Assembly (NCBI RefSeq): GCF_001693385.1
Contig: NZ_CP016428.1
Location: 186,001 to 250,000, forward strand
Source: Bradyrhizobium icense
Lineage (GTDB): Bacteria > Pseudomonadota > Alphaproteobacteria > Rhizobiales > Xanthobacteraceae
DNA length: 64,000 nt
Reading direction: 5' to 3'
Numbering within the stretch: the first letter of the stretch is position 1; each line of letters begins with the position of its first letter. Of the stretch, positions 1 through 8,660 are shown piece by piece. The notes under the pieces are model-generated. The model made no database searches. It was not told where the DNA came from and was given only the letters and a program-made list of their open reading frames with translations. Made by a program: the position numbers and the translations under genes.

Positions 1-95
1 CCCCCGGCAACTCAACCGCGCACCAAGGCGCCACTTATTGACGATTTGCCGAGCGTCCACGGCCGCGCTTCAAATGAGCGTCACGAGCAGCACCC

Positions 96-899
96 TCAAT
101 CATTCACCTCACGCCCAAACGCCCCGTGGCGTCCAACGCCCGACGCAAAGCGCGCTGCGCCGGCTAATGTTTCGCCTGAGCCGATCACCTCCAGGCCGCC
201 GCGCATTTCGTTGCTAATCGCTTCCTCTTCCGACAGATCCCATTGCCGCAGCGCCGACAGCCGGTCGGCGCGCAGGCAGGTCTGCGGGAAGCGCGCGATT
301 TCCCGCGCCAGCGCAATCGCCTGAGCGACCGCCTCGCCGCGGCCAACGACGCGGTTGGCGAGCCCCATGCGCAGCGCCTCCTGCGCGCCGACCGGACGTC
401 CAGTGAGGATCAAATCGATCGCCTGCGAATGGCCGATTAGCCGCGGCAGCCGGATGGTACCGAGATCAATCAAGGGCACGCCGAAGCGGCGACAGAAGAT
501 GCCAAAGGTCGCGTCTTCCGCGACCACGCGCATGTCGGCCCATAGCGCGAGCTCCATCCCGCCGGCGACCGCAAAACCTTCGACCGCAGCGATGACCGGC
601 TTCGACAGCCGCAGCCGGCTCGGCCCCATCGGTGCGATCGAGTCGTGTCCGCCGATCTCGCGCCTCTTGTTGGGATCGCCCGCCGCGACTGCCTTCAGGT
701 CCGCGCCGGCGCAGAAATAGCCGCCGGTGCCGGTGAATACGGCAACCGAGGCCGCCTCGTCGGCGTCGAATGCGAGAAACGTGTCGTAGAGTTTTCGCGC
801 CGTCGCGCCATCGACGGCGTTGCGGCAATGCGGGCGGTTGATGGAAACGATGGTCACGGGACCATCGCGCTCGACGAGCACGGTCTCGGCTTCGGACAT
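96..899 (-). CDS. Enoyl-CoA hydratase/isomerase (crotonase) family protein
   Basis: This 267-residue protein has the crotonase fold signature: an N-terminal SINRP segment, the oxyanion-hole stretch GGYFCAGADLKA and the helix AVAGGMELA, which keeps the first catalytic Glu. The position of the second catalytic Glu of classical hydratases (QPEI in typical enzymes) reads FCRR here, so plain hydration of enoyl-CoA is uncertain; isomerase or another CoA-thioester chemistry is possible. I chose the ATG at 899 because AGGGAGCG lies just upstream; an in-frame extension to 983 runs into a repeat and is unlikely to be translated. The family is certain, the substrate unknown. It is cytoplasmic and stands alone, next to a palindromic repeat. 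Confidence 0.9.
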   Translation of the reverse strand: MSEAETVLVERDGPVTIVSINRPHCRNAVDGATARKLYDTFLAFDADEAASVAVFTGTGGYFCAGADLKAVAAGDPNKRREIGGHDSIAPMGPSRLRLSKPVIAAVEGFAVAGGMELALWADMRVVAEDATFGIFCRRFGVPLIDLGTIRLPRLIGHSQAIDLILTGRPVGAQEALRMGLANRVVGRGEAVAQAIALAREIARFPQTCLRADRLSALRQWDLSEEEAISNEMRGGLEVIGSGETLAGAARFASGVGRHGAFGREVND

Positions 900-967
900 G
901 GGGCGCTCCCTGGATATTATTTCCTGGAAGCTTGGCATTAGACGCGAGGGTGACGCAATCCCAACGC

Positions 968-1085
968 CGTCATTGCGAGCCAACGGGTCGCGCGAATGCG
1001 CGCCCGATGACAGGCTCCGCGAAGCAATCCATACTTTCCGGGCGGCGGGATGGATTGCTTCGTCGCTGCGCTTCTCGCAATGACG
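968..1085. repeat. Palindromic intergenic repeat, family A copy 1
   Basis: The outer ends are CGTCATTGCGAG and its inverse CTCGCAATGACG. Inside lie a second inverted pair, GAAGCAATCCAT and ATGGATTGCTTC. The element sits between the crotonase start and the purC stop. Near-identical copies occur at 3047-3121 and 29593-29711; the copy at 29593 shares the whole left arm including the CGCGCGAATGCGCGCCCGA segment. It looks like two REP-type units in inverted orientation. Confidence 0.85.
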
Positions 1086-1088
1086 CGG

Positions 1089-2003
1089 TTAGATACTCAA
1101 CTCATCCCCCGTCACCCGCCGGTACGCTTCGAGATAGCGCTTGCTGGTCTCCTCCACCACGCTGGCCGGCAGCGGTGGGGGCGGGGCGTCGCCGTTCCAG
1201 CGGCCGGCGCGGCGCTCGGCGTCGAGATAGTCGCGCAGCGGCTGCTTGTCGAAACTCGGCTGCGGCCGGCCGGGCTTGTAGACGTCGGCGGCCCAGAACC
1301 GCGAACTGTCCGGCGTCATCACCTCGTCGATCAGGATGATTCGATCGTCGGCCGCCCTGCCGAACTCGAATTTGGTGTCGGCGATGATGATGCCCTGATG
1401 GCGCGCGATCCGTTCGCCGAAATTATAGACCGTGCGCGCCATGCCCTCGAGCTTCTCGGCGATGTCGCTGCCGACGATCTCGCGCATGCGCGCGACCGTG
1501 ATGTTTTCGTCATGACCAGTCTCGGCCTTGGTCGCCGGGCTGAAGATCGGTGGCTCGAGCTTTCCGCTTTCGAGCAGGCCTTCCGCCAGTTCCTCGCCCG
1601 CAAGCGTGCCGGAGGCCGCATACTCCTTCCAGGCGGAACCGGAGATATAGCCGCGGATCACGCATTCGACCGGAAATACGGTGGTGCGCCGGCACAGCAT
1701 TGCGCGCCCGAGGATGTCGGCGCGGTGGTCCTTCAGGCCGGGCACCTTGTGGATGATCTCGTCGGCGTCGGCGCTGATCATGTGGTGCGGCACCACGCCT
1801 TCGAGCTGGCGGAACCACCAGGCGCTGATCTGGGTCAGCACTGCGCCCTTCATCGGAATGGTTTCCGCCATCACGACGTCGAACGCGCTGATGCGGTCGG
1901 TGGTGAGTAGCAGCACGTAGTCGCTGCCGACGGCATAGATATCGCGCACCTTGCCGTGGCCGATCCGGGGCAGGGGCAAGTCGCTGGCGAGCATTGCGTT
2001 CAT
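1089..2003 (-). CDS. purC: Phosphoribosylaminoimidazole-succinocarboxamide synthase
   Basis: SAICAR synthetase joins CAIR and aspartate with ATP in de novo purine synthesis. The 304-residue protein shows the family's N-terminal GKVRDIY motif, the DRISAFD motif and the conserved [13 protein letters not shown] segment, followed by ADTKFEFG and the [13 protein letters not shown] region. The length fits the longer form of PurC found in some bacteria. The start at 2003 has no strong Shine-Dalgarno; a second ATG three codons in (1994) is an alternative. It is transcribed alone; the next minus-strand gene upstream is the pirin. Confidence 0.97.
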   Translation of the reverse strand: MNAMLASDLPLPRIGHGKVRDIYAVGSDYVLLLTTDRISAFDVVMAETIPMKGAVLTQISAWWFRQLEGVVPHHMISADADEIIHKVPGLKDHRADILGRAMLCRRTTVFPVECVIRGYISGSAWKEYAASGTLAGEELAEGLLESGKLEPPIFSPATKAETGHDENITVARMREIVGSDIAEKLEGMARTVYNFGERIARHQGIIIADTKFEFGRAADDRIILIDEVMTPDSSRFWAADVYKPGRPQPSFDKQPLRDYLDAERRAGRWNGDAPPPPLPASVVEETSKRYLEAYRRVTGDELSI

Positions 2004-2072
2004 ATGGTCAGGCTTTCAAACAGGCTCGCGCGCTGGCGCGCGGGCCCCGATAAGAGAAAGCGGAGCAATAGC

Positions 2073-2990
2073 TCACTCCGGCAGCGGAATGAACTCATGT
2101 TCTTGCGGAACGGCCGCAAACCGCCCGGTTTTCCAATCCTGTTTGGCCTGCTCGATCCGCTCCTTGCTGGAGGAAACGAAATTCCACCAGATGTGCCGCG
2201 GACCTTCCAGCGCATCGCCGCCGAGAAACATCATGCGCACCGGCGTGACTGCTTTCACCGTGATGCGATCGCCGGGGCGGAAGATCAGGAGCCGCGGTCC
2301 TTCGTAGCGCTCGTTGGCGATCTCGACCTCGCCGTCGACGAGATAAATCGCGCGCTCTTCATGGTCGGGGTCGAGCGGCACGGAGGTAGCAGCCTGCGCC
2401 GTCACTTCGGTATAGAACCAGGGCGAGACCATGCCGACCGGCGATTGCACGCCAAAGCCGTGGCCCGCGATGATGCGCGCGGTGAATCCGCTCTCCCTCA
2501 CGGTCGGCAGCGCCTCGGCGGCGTAATGCTGGAACGACGGCGCGATCTCTTCCGAGCCCGCCGGCAGCGCGATCCAGCTCTGCAGGCCGAGCATCTTCTG
2601 GCCGTCGCGGCGCTGCACGTCGGGCGTGCGTTCGGAATGCGCGATGCCGCGGCCCGCCGTCATCAGGTTCATCGCGCCGGGCTGGATCTCCTGGATGTTG
2701 CCCTCGCTGTCGCGGTGCATGATCGAGCCGTCGAACAAATAGGTGACGGTGGCAAGTCCGATATGCGGATGCGGGCGGACGTCCATGCCCTTGCCGGCCA
2801 TGAACTGCACGGGACCGAAATGGTCGAAGAAGATGAAGGGCCCGACCATCTGCCGCTTGCCATGCGGCAGCGCGCGCCGCACCGCAAAGCCATCGCCGAG
2901 ATCGCGGGTGCGCGGCACGATGATCAGATCGAGCGCGTCGCAGCTTTTGGGATCGCCGAGCACGGGATCGTTGGAGGGTTGCCAGCTCAT
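2073..2990 (-). CDS. Pirin family protein
   Basis: A two-cupin pirin of 305 residues. The N-terminal cupin carries the metal-binding HPHIGLATVTYL motif and the family hallmark MTAGRGIAHSERTP. Pirins are cytoplasmic iron-binding cupins, some with quercetin dioxygenase activity and others acting as redox-sensitive partners of metabolic enzymes; the sequence does not tell which applies. I chose the ATG at 2990, which opens with MSWQPSND and has GGAGTCCCC just upstream. A longer reading to 3071 crosses repeat sequence and is rejected. Confidence 0.93.
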   Translation of the reverse strand: MSWQPSNDPVLGDPKSCDALDLIIVPRTRDLGDGFAVRRALPHGKRQMVGPFIFFDHFGPVQFMAGKGMDVRPHPHIGLATVTYLFDGSIMHRDSEGNIQEIQPGAMNLMTAGRGIAHSERTPDVQRRDGQKMLGLQSWIALPAGSEEIAPSFQHYAAEALPTVRESGFTARIIAGHGFGVQSPVGMVSPWFYTEVTAQAATSVPLDPDHEERAIYLVDGEVEIANERYEGPRLLIFRPGDRITVKAVTPVRMMFLGGDALEGPRHIWWNFVSSSKERIEQAKQDWKTGRFAAVPQEHEFIPLPE

Positions 2991-3046
2991 GGGGACTCCT
3001 TGATGTTTGCGGCGATCATAGCAGGAATTGCGGCGCGGCCTATCCA

Positions 3047-3121
3047 CGTCATTGCGAGCGAAGCGAAGCAATCGTCTCGCCTTGGGGATAGATGGATTGC
3101 TTCGCTACGCTCGCGATGACG
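3047..3121. repeat. Palindromic intergenic repeat, family A copy 2 (short form)
   Basis: Begins CGTCATTGCGAGCGAAGCGA and ends with the near-inverse CTACGCTCGCGATGACG, with GAAGCAATC and GGATTGCTTC inside. It is shorter than the copies at 968 and 29593, lacking their CGCGCGAATGCGCG middle. It lies between the pirin and the MmgE/PrpD gene. Confidence 0.85.
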
Positions 3122-3191
3122 GCGGTAGGCACGTGCACAGACCTCTCCCACAAGGGGAGACGGCACGCCGTCGATGTGGTGCTAGCTCGAT

Positions 3192-4562
3192 CTATTGCCG
3201 CCCCAACTGCGTGGCCTTCTCGACGCGGTCGAACCGCTCCAGCGACAGGATCGCGTCGGCGAGCTGGTCGGCGCGGCCGTTCAGCACGGGGCGGGCGAGC
3301 GTGAGAAACTTCTGCTGCATCGCCTGCGCGTCCGGAAACGTATCCGGCTCGCCGGAGGGATCGGCATAGAGCCGCTCGTGCACGCCGTCGTCGGTGGTGA
3401 TCGAGACGCGCGCGCCGAAGGGGTGGGTGCGGCCGATCTCGAGGCGGTCGTCCTGCACCACGTCGAACTTGTCGGCGAGCGCGTTGACGGCGGCATCGCC
3501 GAGCCGCGCGTAATCGTCCCAGCCGAAACGGCCCTGGTCGAGCGCCAGCGCGCCGGTGAAGAACATCGAGAACTGTCCGCCGACGATCGAGGTCGGATGC
3601 CGCTTGGTGGCGGCATCTCCCGTCAGCGTGATGCCGTTGCGGTGCAGACCGATCTCGACCCGCTTGATCTGGTCCGGCGTCAGATTGTGTTCCCTGCGCA
3701 TCGCGATCAGCGCATCCAGCGCGGCATGGGTGTAGCGGCAGCTCGGGTAGGGCTTCACGCCAATCTTGAGCGTCTCATAGGTCCTGCCGAGGCTTGCGAC
3801 GGCCTTGTCGGGATGAGCGTCGTCGCTGTAGCCGACGAGGAGGCCGTGCTTGCCCTCGACCGACTCGGTCGAGCCGACAAAATTGTTGCGCGCCAGCGTC
3901 GCAGCAATCACGCCGTTCATCGCGGCGGCGCCGACCTGGTAGCGCTTGTTCCAGGCGCCGTTGACCAGAAACTGCAGCGAGCCCGCGGCCTGGCTGCCGG
4001 AAACGCCGAAGGCGGAGATGATCTGGTCCTTCGACAGGCCGAACAATTTCCCCGCCGCGGCTGCCGCGCCATAGGTTCCCGCCGTCGCGGTCGGATGAAA
4101 GCCGCGTGCATAATGCGAGGTCGGATCGAGCGCATTGCCGAGCCGGCAGCACACTTCATAGCCGGCCACGATCGCCGTTAGCACGTCGCGCCCGGATGCG
4201 CCGACCATTTCGCCGACCGCAAATGCCGCCGGCACCACGGGCGCGCTCGGATGCAGCGAGGAGTCGGCATGCGTGTCATCGAAATCGAGGGAATGGCCAA
4301 GCGCGCCGTTGAGCAGCGCCGCCACCGCGGGCGTCCATGTCTTGCTGTCGCCGAACACGGTCGCTTCGCCCTTGCCGTCCAGCGCCAGCGCTTCCAGCAT
4401 CTTCAGCAGCGAGGGCGTTGACTCCGCATCGCGCCGCGCCCGGATCGTGCTGCCGAGGAAATCCAGCGTCAGCACCTTGGCGCGCTCCAGCACCTCGGGC
4501 GGAATGTCTGCAAATTCCAGGTCGGCGACATAGGCTGCGAGCGTTGCGGTTTCGTGGGCCAT
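3192..4562 (-). CDS. MmgE/PrpD family protein
   Basis: A 456-residue member of the MmgE/PrpD family, which includes 2-methylcitrate dehydratase (PrpD) and cis-aconitate decarboxylase. Recognisable segments are the N-terminal helix ERAKVLTLDFLGSTI, the conserved GHSLDFDDTHADSSLHPSAP stretch, and the KPYPSCRYTHAALDA motif. The length matches the family. No prpB or prpC lies nearby, so a methylcitrate-cycle role is not supported; the substrate is unknown. The ATG at 4562 is preceded by GAGGAAACACG. Confidence 0.92.
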   Translation of the reverse strand: MAHETATLAAYVADLEFADIPPEVLERAKVLTLDFLGSTIRARRDAESTPSLLKMLEALALDGKGEATVFGDSKTWTPAVAALLNGALGHSLDFDDTHADSSLHPSAPVVPAAFAVGEMVGASGRDVLTAIVAGYEVCCRLGNALDPTSHYARGFHPTATAGTYGAAAAAGKLFGLSKDQIISAFGVSGSQAAGSLQFLVNGAWNKRYQVGAAAMNGVIAATLARNNFVGSTESVEGKHGLLVGYSDDAHPDKAVASLGRTYETLKIGVKPYPSCRYTHAALDALIAMRREHNLTPDQIKRVEIGLHRNGITLTGDAATKRHPTSIVGGQFSMFFTGALALDQGRFGWDDYARLGDAAVNALADKFDVVQDDRLEIGRTHPFGARVSITTDDGVHERLYADPSGEPDTFPDAQAMQQKFLTLARPVLNGRADQLADAILSLERFDRVEKATQLGRQ

Positions 4563-4973
4563 CGTGTTTCCTCGTTTTGCCGGGCAGGGTAGGCGGGCCG
4601 ACTTGACCTTTCAAGCCGCCTCCCGTCGCGGGCATCAGCCATGCCTGGTGTCATCTAGCACAGGCGCGGCGTGCAGTTTCCGGAGTGCAGTGCATGATGG
4701 CCTTCGCAAAACGCATGCTTGGAGCGAGCGTCGGCCGGCTGAAGGCGACCCGTGACTGCATGCTTGGTACCGTCGGCGCGCTCCACGGCGGCGCCCCAGA
4801 GAGGTGCCGCTCCCGGCCAACATGCAGGCAAGCTGGCGCGGCCGCTGTCCAATGTGAACCAGGCGATCGTCGACTATATGCGCGCGGCAGCCGCCATCCT
4901 GCAATGCGGTGCGAGACGGCGGCAGCGATCGGCGCCGAAGCGAAGCGTTAATCGACGTGCGGTGATACCGGCC
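4563..4973. other. Intergenic region without a convincing gene
   Basis: About 410 bases between the MmgE/PrpD start and the DUF2867 stop. Short readings on both strands are arginine/alanine-rich and show no family features or ribosome binding site. I see no tRNA, terminator or long inverted repeat here. Confidence 0.5.
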
Positions 4974-5447
4974 TCAGGCCGCAACCTGCCGCAGCAGGGC
5001 GGGCACGATCAGCCGATGAAACGGCATGATGATCGCAAGATAAGCTCGCCCGAGCCAGTTATGCGTCTTGACCAGCGTCGTCGCCGTGACCTGCCTGACG
5101 TCGCCGGGCGCCGTCACGTCCACCACGACGCGAAAGTCGAGATGGCGATCGTTGAAGCCGGCGATAAGTCGATCCGGCGTTTCGCTGACGACCGGAAAAA
5201 TCCCGATCATGTCGCGGGGCACATTCGGATTGACACCTGACGTTTTCAACCCGAGCGGAGAAACCAGCAAATTCCGCAGCGTCAACAGCGCCTCGGCCCA
5301 TCGCGGCTGCCGCGCCATCATGCGCTCCGCGGCGCGGCGGGCGTCGAGATTGCGGTCGGCGATTTCAATGCAGAAGGCATCCGCGAATTGCGCGCCGGCC
5401 AGCAGCGCATCGGCATCGACGGAAGGTGCGATTTCGCGGACGGTCAT
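4974..5447 (-). CDS. DUF2867 domain protein
   Basis: A 157-residue cytoplasmic protein that I recognise as DUF2867-like, with the run ADRNLDARRAAERMM and a C-terminal THNWLGRAYLAIIMPFHRL. The function is unknown. Its ATG overlaps the stop of the upstream MATE exporter as ATGA, so the two are translationally coupled and form a two-gene operon. That coupling is the only functional hint: it may act with or be regulated alongside the exporter. Confidence 0.85.
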   Translation of the reverse strand: MTVREIAPSVDADALLAGAQFADAFCIEIADRNLDARRAAERMMARQPRWAEALLTLRNLLVSPLGLKTSGVNPNVPRDMIGIFPVVSETPDRLIAGFNDRHLDFRVVVDVTAPGDVRQVTATTLVKTHNWLGRAYLAIIMPFHRLIVPALLRQVAA

Positions 5448-6850
5448 GGAGACGCCAGTCTGTTCGCCAATAGCCGGAATCGCAAGACCAGCAGAATGGC
5501 GAAGACAACGGTGCCGATCGACAATCCGATCCAGACGCCGCTGGCGCCAAGCGATGTCCAGAACCCGAGTACGCAGGCGGAAGTAAAGCCGATCAGCCAG
5601 TAGCTGAAGGTGGCGAATAGCAGCGGCACGCGCGTGTCATTCATTCCGCGCAGCGCACCGGCGGCGATGGTTTGGATACCGTCCGCGACAAAGAAGGTAG
5701 AGCCGATCAGGAGCAGGGTCGCCGTCAGTGTCGCAGTCGCGTCTACGGCCTCGCCGAGGAAGAGTTCGGCGATAAGGAACCGTCCAAGAATCACGGCGAG
5801 CGTCATCGTGGCCATGAACGTGGCGCCGAGCAGTATCGCCACATAACCTGCGCGCCTGACGGCGTCGCTGTTGCGGCGCCCGACCGCATGACCGACCCGC
5901 ACAGTCGCTGCCATACTGATTCCGAACGGCACCATGAAAAGGATGGCTGCGATCTGTAGTGCAATCTGGTGCGCAGCGAGTGCTGTGGTGCTGATCAGAC
6001 CCATCAGCAGGCCGGCAGCGCCGAACAGCCCGTACTCCAGCAGAAACGCCATCGAGATCGGCGCGCCGACGATCGCGAGCTTCGCCATCAACGGCCAGTC
6101 GATGCGCCAGATGTTGCCGAGCACGTGATATTTCCTGAACGGCGGGCGTAGCGCGGTGAACCACAGCCCCGCGAGAAACGTGCCGAGATTGACCATGCTG
6201 GTCGCAAGGCCCGCGCCGAATAGCCCAAGTTCGGGCAGGCCCCATTTCCCGTAGAGCAGCAGATAGACCAGCAACGCGTTGGCCGGGATCGCGGCCAGTG
6301 TGATCCATAGCACCGGCTCGGGCCGGTTCACCGCGCTCATGAAGCCGCGAATCGCGATGAACCACAGCGCCGGCAGGATGCCCCAGGCAAGGCCGAACAG
6401 ATATTGCTGCGCGGGCCCGGCGGCAGTCGGCGCCTGGCCGAGCGCGATCAGGATCGCCTCGCCGCGAAATGGCAGTGCCATCAGCGGCAGCGCGATCAAC
6501 AGCGCCGCCCACAAGCCGACGCGCAGCGCGCGTCGTACCATGCGCGGATCGCGAGCGCCGAAAGCCTGCGCCGCCAGCGGTGCCACGGCCGATACCAGGC
6601 CCATGCCGAAAGTGAAGGCGACGAAGAACACCGTATGGGCGAGGGCTGCCGCGGCCACTGTTTCGCTGCCGAGCCGACCGATGAATGCCAGATCGGTCGT
6701 CATCATCGCGATCTGTCCGAGCTGAGTCAGTGCGAGCGGCACCGCGAGTTTTAGCGTCTCGGCAAGTTCAATCGCGAGATGGCGGCCGGGCACGGCCGCA
6801 GAGGCAGGCGGCGCAACGCTTGCGCGGTCGATTTTTTCGAGCGAGGTCAT
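5444..6850 (-). CDS. MATE family efflux transporter
   Basis: A 468-residue inner-membrane protein with about twelve hydrophobic segments in two similar halves, matching MATE (NorM/DinF type) sodium- or proton-driven drug exporters. The first half has the typical LGQIAMMTTDLAFIGRLGSE stretch after the first helix. The substrate cannot be inferred. The ATG at 6850 begins MTSLEKID. It overlaps the following DUF2867 gene by four bases. Confidence 0.94.
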   Translation of the reverse strand: MTSLEKIDRASVAPPASAAVPGRHLAIELAETLKLAVPLALTQLGQIAMMTTDLAFIGRLGSETVAAAALAHTVFFVAFTFGMGLVSAVAPLAAQAFGARDPRMVRRALRVGLWAALLIALPLMALPFRGEAILIALGQAPTAAGPAQQYLFGLAWGILPALWFIAIRGFMSAVNRPEPVLWITLAAIPANALLVYLLLYGKWGLPELGLFGAGLATSMVNLGTFLAGLWFTALRPPFRKYHVLGNIWRIDWPLMAKLAIVGAPISMAFLLEYGLFGAAGLLMGLISTTALAAHQIALQIAAILFMVPFGISMAATVRVGHAVGRRNSDAVRRAGYVAILLGATFMATMTLAVILGRFLIAELFLGEAVDATATLTATLLLIGSTFFVADGIQTIAAGALRGMNDTRVPLLFATFSYWLIGFTSACVLGFWTSLGASGVWIGLSIGTVVFAILLVLRFRLLANRLASP

Positions 6851-6904
6851 TGCAGCAGACTAATACCGGCGAAGGTCGAAAAAATGACGCCGGCGTCCAC
6901 CGGC

Positions 6905-8218
6905 CTAATGGCCGTCGCGTGCCGGCACTCGGGTGATTCTGGCGCCCAGCGCATTGAGCCGCTCCTCGATGCGCTCATAGCCGCGCTCGATCTGGTCGGC
7001 GTTGTTGATGGTCGAAGTGCCTTCGGCGGCCACCGCCGCCAGCAGCATAGCCATGCCGGCGCGGATGTCGGGGGAGGTCATCGGCGCGCCGCGCAGCCGG
7101 CTCGGGCCGGCCACGATCGCGCGATGCGGGTCGCACAGCACGATACGGGCGCCCATCGAGATCAGCTTGTCGACGAAGAACATCCGCGACTCGAACATTT
7201 TTTCGAACATCAGGATCACGCCGTCGCATTGCGTCGCGGTCACGATCGCAATCGACATCAGGTCGGCCGGGAAGGCCGGCCACGGCTGGTCCTCGAGCTT
7301 CGGCACATGCCCGCCGAAATCGTCATGGATCTTCATGGTCTGCCCTGAGGGCACCACGAGATCGTCGCCCTCGACGCCGCAGACGATGCCGAGCCGCTCA
7401 AACCCCATCCGGATCGAACGCAGATGCTCGACGCCGGCCTTGGCGATGCGCAGTGGCGAGCGCGTCACCGCGGCGAGCCCGATCAGCGAGCCAACCTCGA
7501 TATGGTCGGGCTGGATCGAATAGTTCGTGCCGCCGAGCGTTGCCGGGCCGTGCACGATGATGGTGTTGGTGCCGATGCCCTCGATCTTGGCGCCAAGCGC
7601 GACCAGGAAATGCGCGAGATCCTGCACATGCGGCTCCGAGGCGGCGTTTCGCAAATAAGTGGTGCCATGGGCGGCAACCGCCGCGACAAGTGCGTTCTCG
7701 GTGGCGGTGACGCTCGGCTCGTCGAGAAAGACGTCGGCGCCCTTGAGGCTGCTCGCGCGGAATTCCAGCCGGTGGGTGGCCGTGACGGTGGCACCTAACT
7801 GCTCGAAGGCGAGGAAATGGGTATCGAGACGGCGGCGTCCGATGACGTCGCCACCGGGCGGCGGCAGCGCCACCTCGCCGCAGCGGGCCAACAGCGGTCC
7901 CGCCAGCAAGATCGAGGCGCGGATCCGCGCGCAGAGTTCGGGATCGAGATCGGCGGCGCGGACCTCCTTGGCGTGGATCGCAAGCGTATTGCGCGCCTGC
8001 CATTCGGCCGAAGCGCCGACCGAGCGGATCAGTTCGACCAGCGTTTCGGTGTCGCGGATCCGCGGTACGTTTTCCAGCGTGACGGGATGCTCGGTGAGCA
8101 GCGCAGCGGCGATGATCGGCAGCGCCGAATTCTTGTTGCCGGACGGCTCGATCGTTCCCGAAAGCCGGTGGCCGCCTTCAACGATGTACTGAATGGGCGG
8201 CACGGGCGTTTTGTCCAA
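6905..8218 (-). CDS. murA: UDP-N-acetylglucosamine 1-carboxyvinyltransferase (MurA type) with Asp in place of the catalytic Cys
   Basis: A 437-residue EPSP-synthase-fold enzyme of the MurA family, which transfers enolpyruvate from PEP to UDP-GlcNAc in the first committed step of peptidoglycan synthesis. It has the substrate-binding SGNKNSALPIIAAALL near the N-terminus and RASILLAGPLLARCG before the active-site loop. That loop reads PPPGGDVIGRR, with Asp (GAC codon near 7855) where E. coli MurA has Cys115 in GGCTIG. Cys-to-Asp variants in other bacteria are active and insensitive to fosfomycin. I prefer a TTG start at 8218 because CAGGAGACTGCG places GGAG six bases upstream; the only longer reading (to 8263) lacks such a site. 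It could be a paralogue beside a second murA elsewhere. Confidence 0.9.
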   Translation of the reverse strand: MDKTPVPPIQYIVEGGHRLSGTIEPSGNKNSALPIIAAALLTEHPVTLENVPRIRDTETLVELIRSVGASAEWQARNTLAIHAKEVRAADLDPELCARIRASILLAGPLLARCGEVALPPPGGDVIGRRRLDTHFLAFEQLGATVTATHRLEFRASSLKGADVFLDEPSVTATENALVAAVAAHGTTYLRNAASEPHVQDLAHFLVALGAKIEGIGTNTIIVHGPATLGGTNYSIQPDHIEVGSLIGLAAVTRSPLRIAKAGVEHLRSIRMGFERLGIVCGVEGDDLVVPSGQTMKIHDDFGGHVPKLEDQPWPAFPADLMSIAIVTATQCDGVILMFEKMFESRMFFVDKLISMGARIVLCDPHRAIVAGPSRLRGAPMTSPDIRAGMAMLLAAVAAEGTSTINNADQIERGYERIEERLNALGARITRVPARDGH

Positions 8219-8660
8219 CGCAGTCTCCTGACTGTGATGCTTAAAATTCCACAACGGAATCAACGATCAATAGGATTGCCATAACACATAAAGCTATCTC
8301 GGGGTAATGCAATCCTCTCGCGCTACCGTTCTAACAATGGAGTCTCACACGTCCAAGAATTTGCGCTCGCGAGGGTCGGTATCCGCGAAAGCCTTGCTAA
8401 GCTGACCAGTAGAGGGGCGATGTATCGCAGATCGAAAGGGGGAAACCTCGAGGTGGTCAAATGCACTGAGGTTGCGTGGTTGTTGCTAGCCAATCGACAG
8501 CGGCTGCGCGCGACATTTAATTAATTGTGGCATTGAGAGTGCGAATCTCTACTGCACCCACCATTTAAGCTGTTGTGATAGCGGCATTGTTCTTCTGCCT
8601 TTGCCCAATCGTTAGGAATTCGGACGGTCACCCTAGGAATTCGCAAGCAGGCTTTGCTCG
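8219..8660. other. AT-richer intergenic region with a tRNA-3'-end-like sequence
   Basis: About 440 bases of visibly lower GC than the surroundings. At 8535-8563 the plus strand has a short stem AGAG/CTCT around the loop TGCGAAT, followed by a segment ending CACCCACCA, like the T-arm and CCA end of a tRNA. No matching 5' half can be found upstream, so it is not a tRNA gene. It could be a degenerate attachment-site relic or chance. No protein gene is apparent. Confidence 0.35.

Noticed and set aside
3137..3170. CTCTCCCACAAGGGGAGA stretch as a possible terminator of the pirin or MmgE gene
   Set aside because: It lies upstream, not downstream, of both minus-strand frames' relevant ends or too far from them, lacks a T-run, and looks like part of a dispersed intergenic sequence.
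4635..4951. Several short frames between the MmgE/PrpD and DUF2867 genes
   Set aside because: Overlapping frames on both strands with shadow-like composition and no start signals.
8535..8563. Possible tRNA gene from a T-arm/CCA-like sequence
   Set aside because: No acceptor 5' strand, D-arm or anticodon stem can be found upstream, and the spacing from T-stem to CCA is one base too long. Kept only as a possible attachment-site relic.
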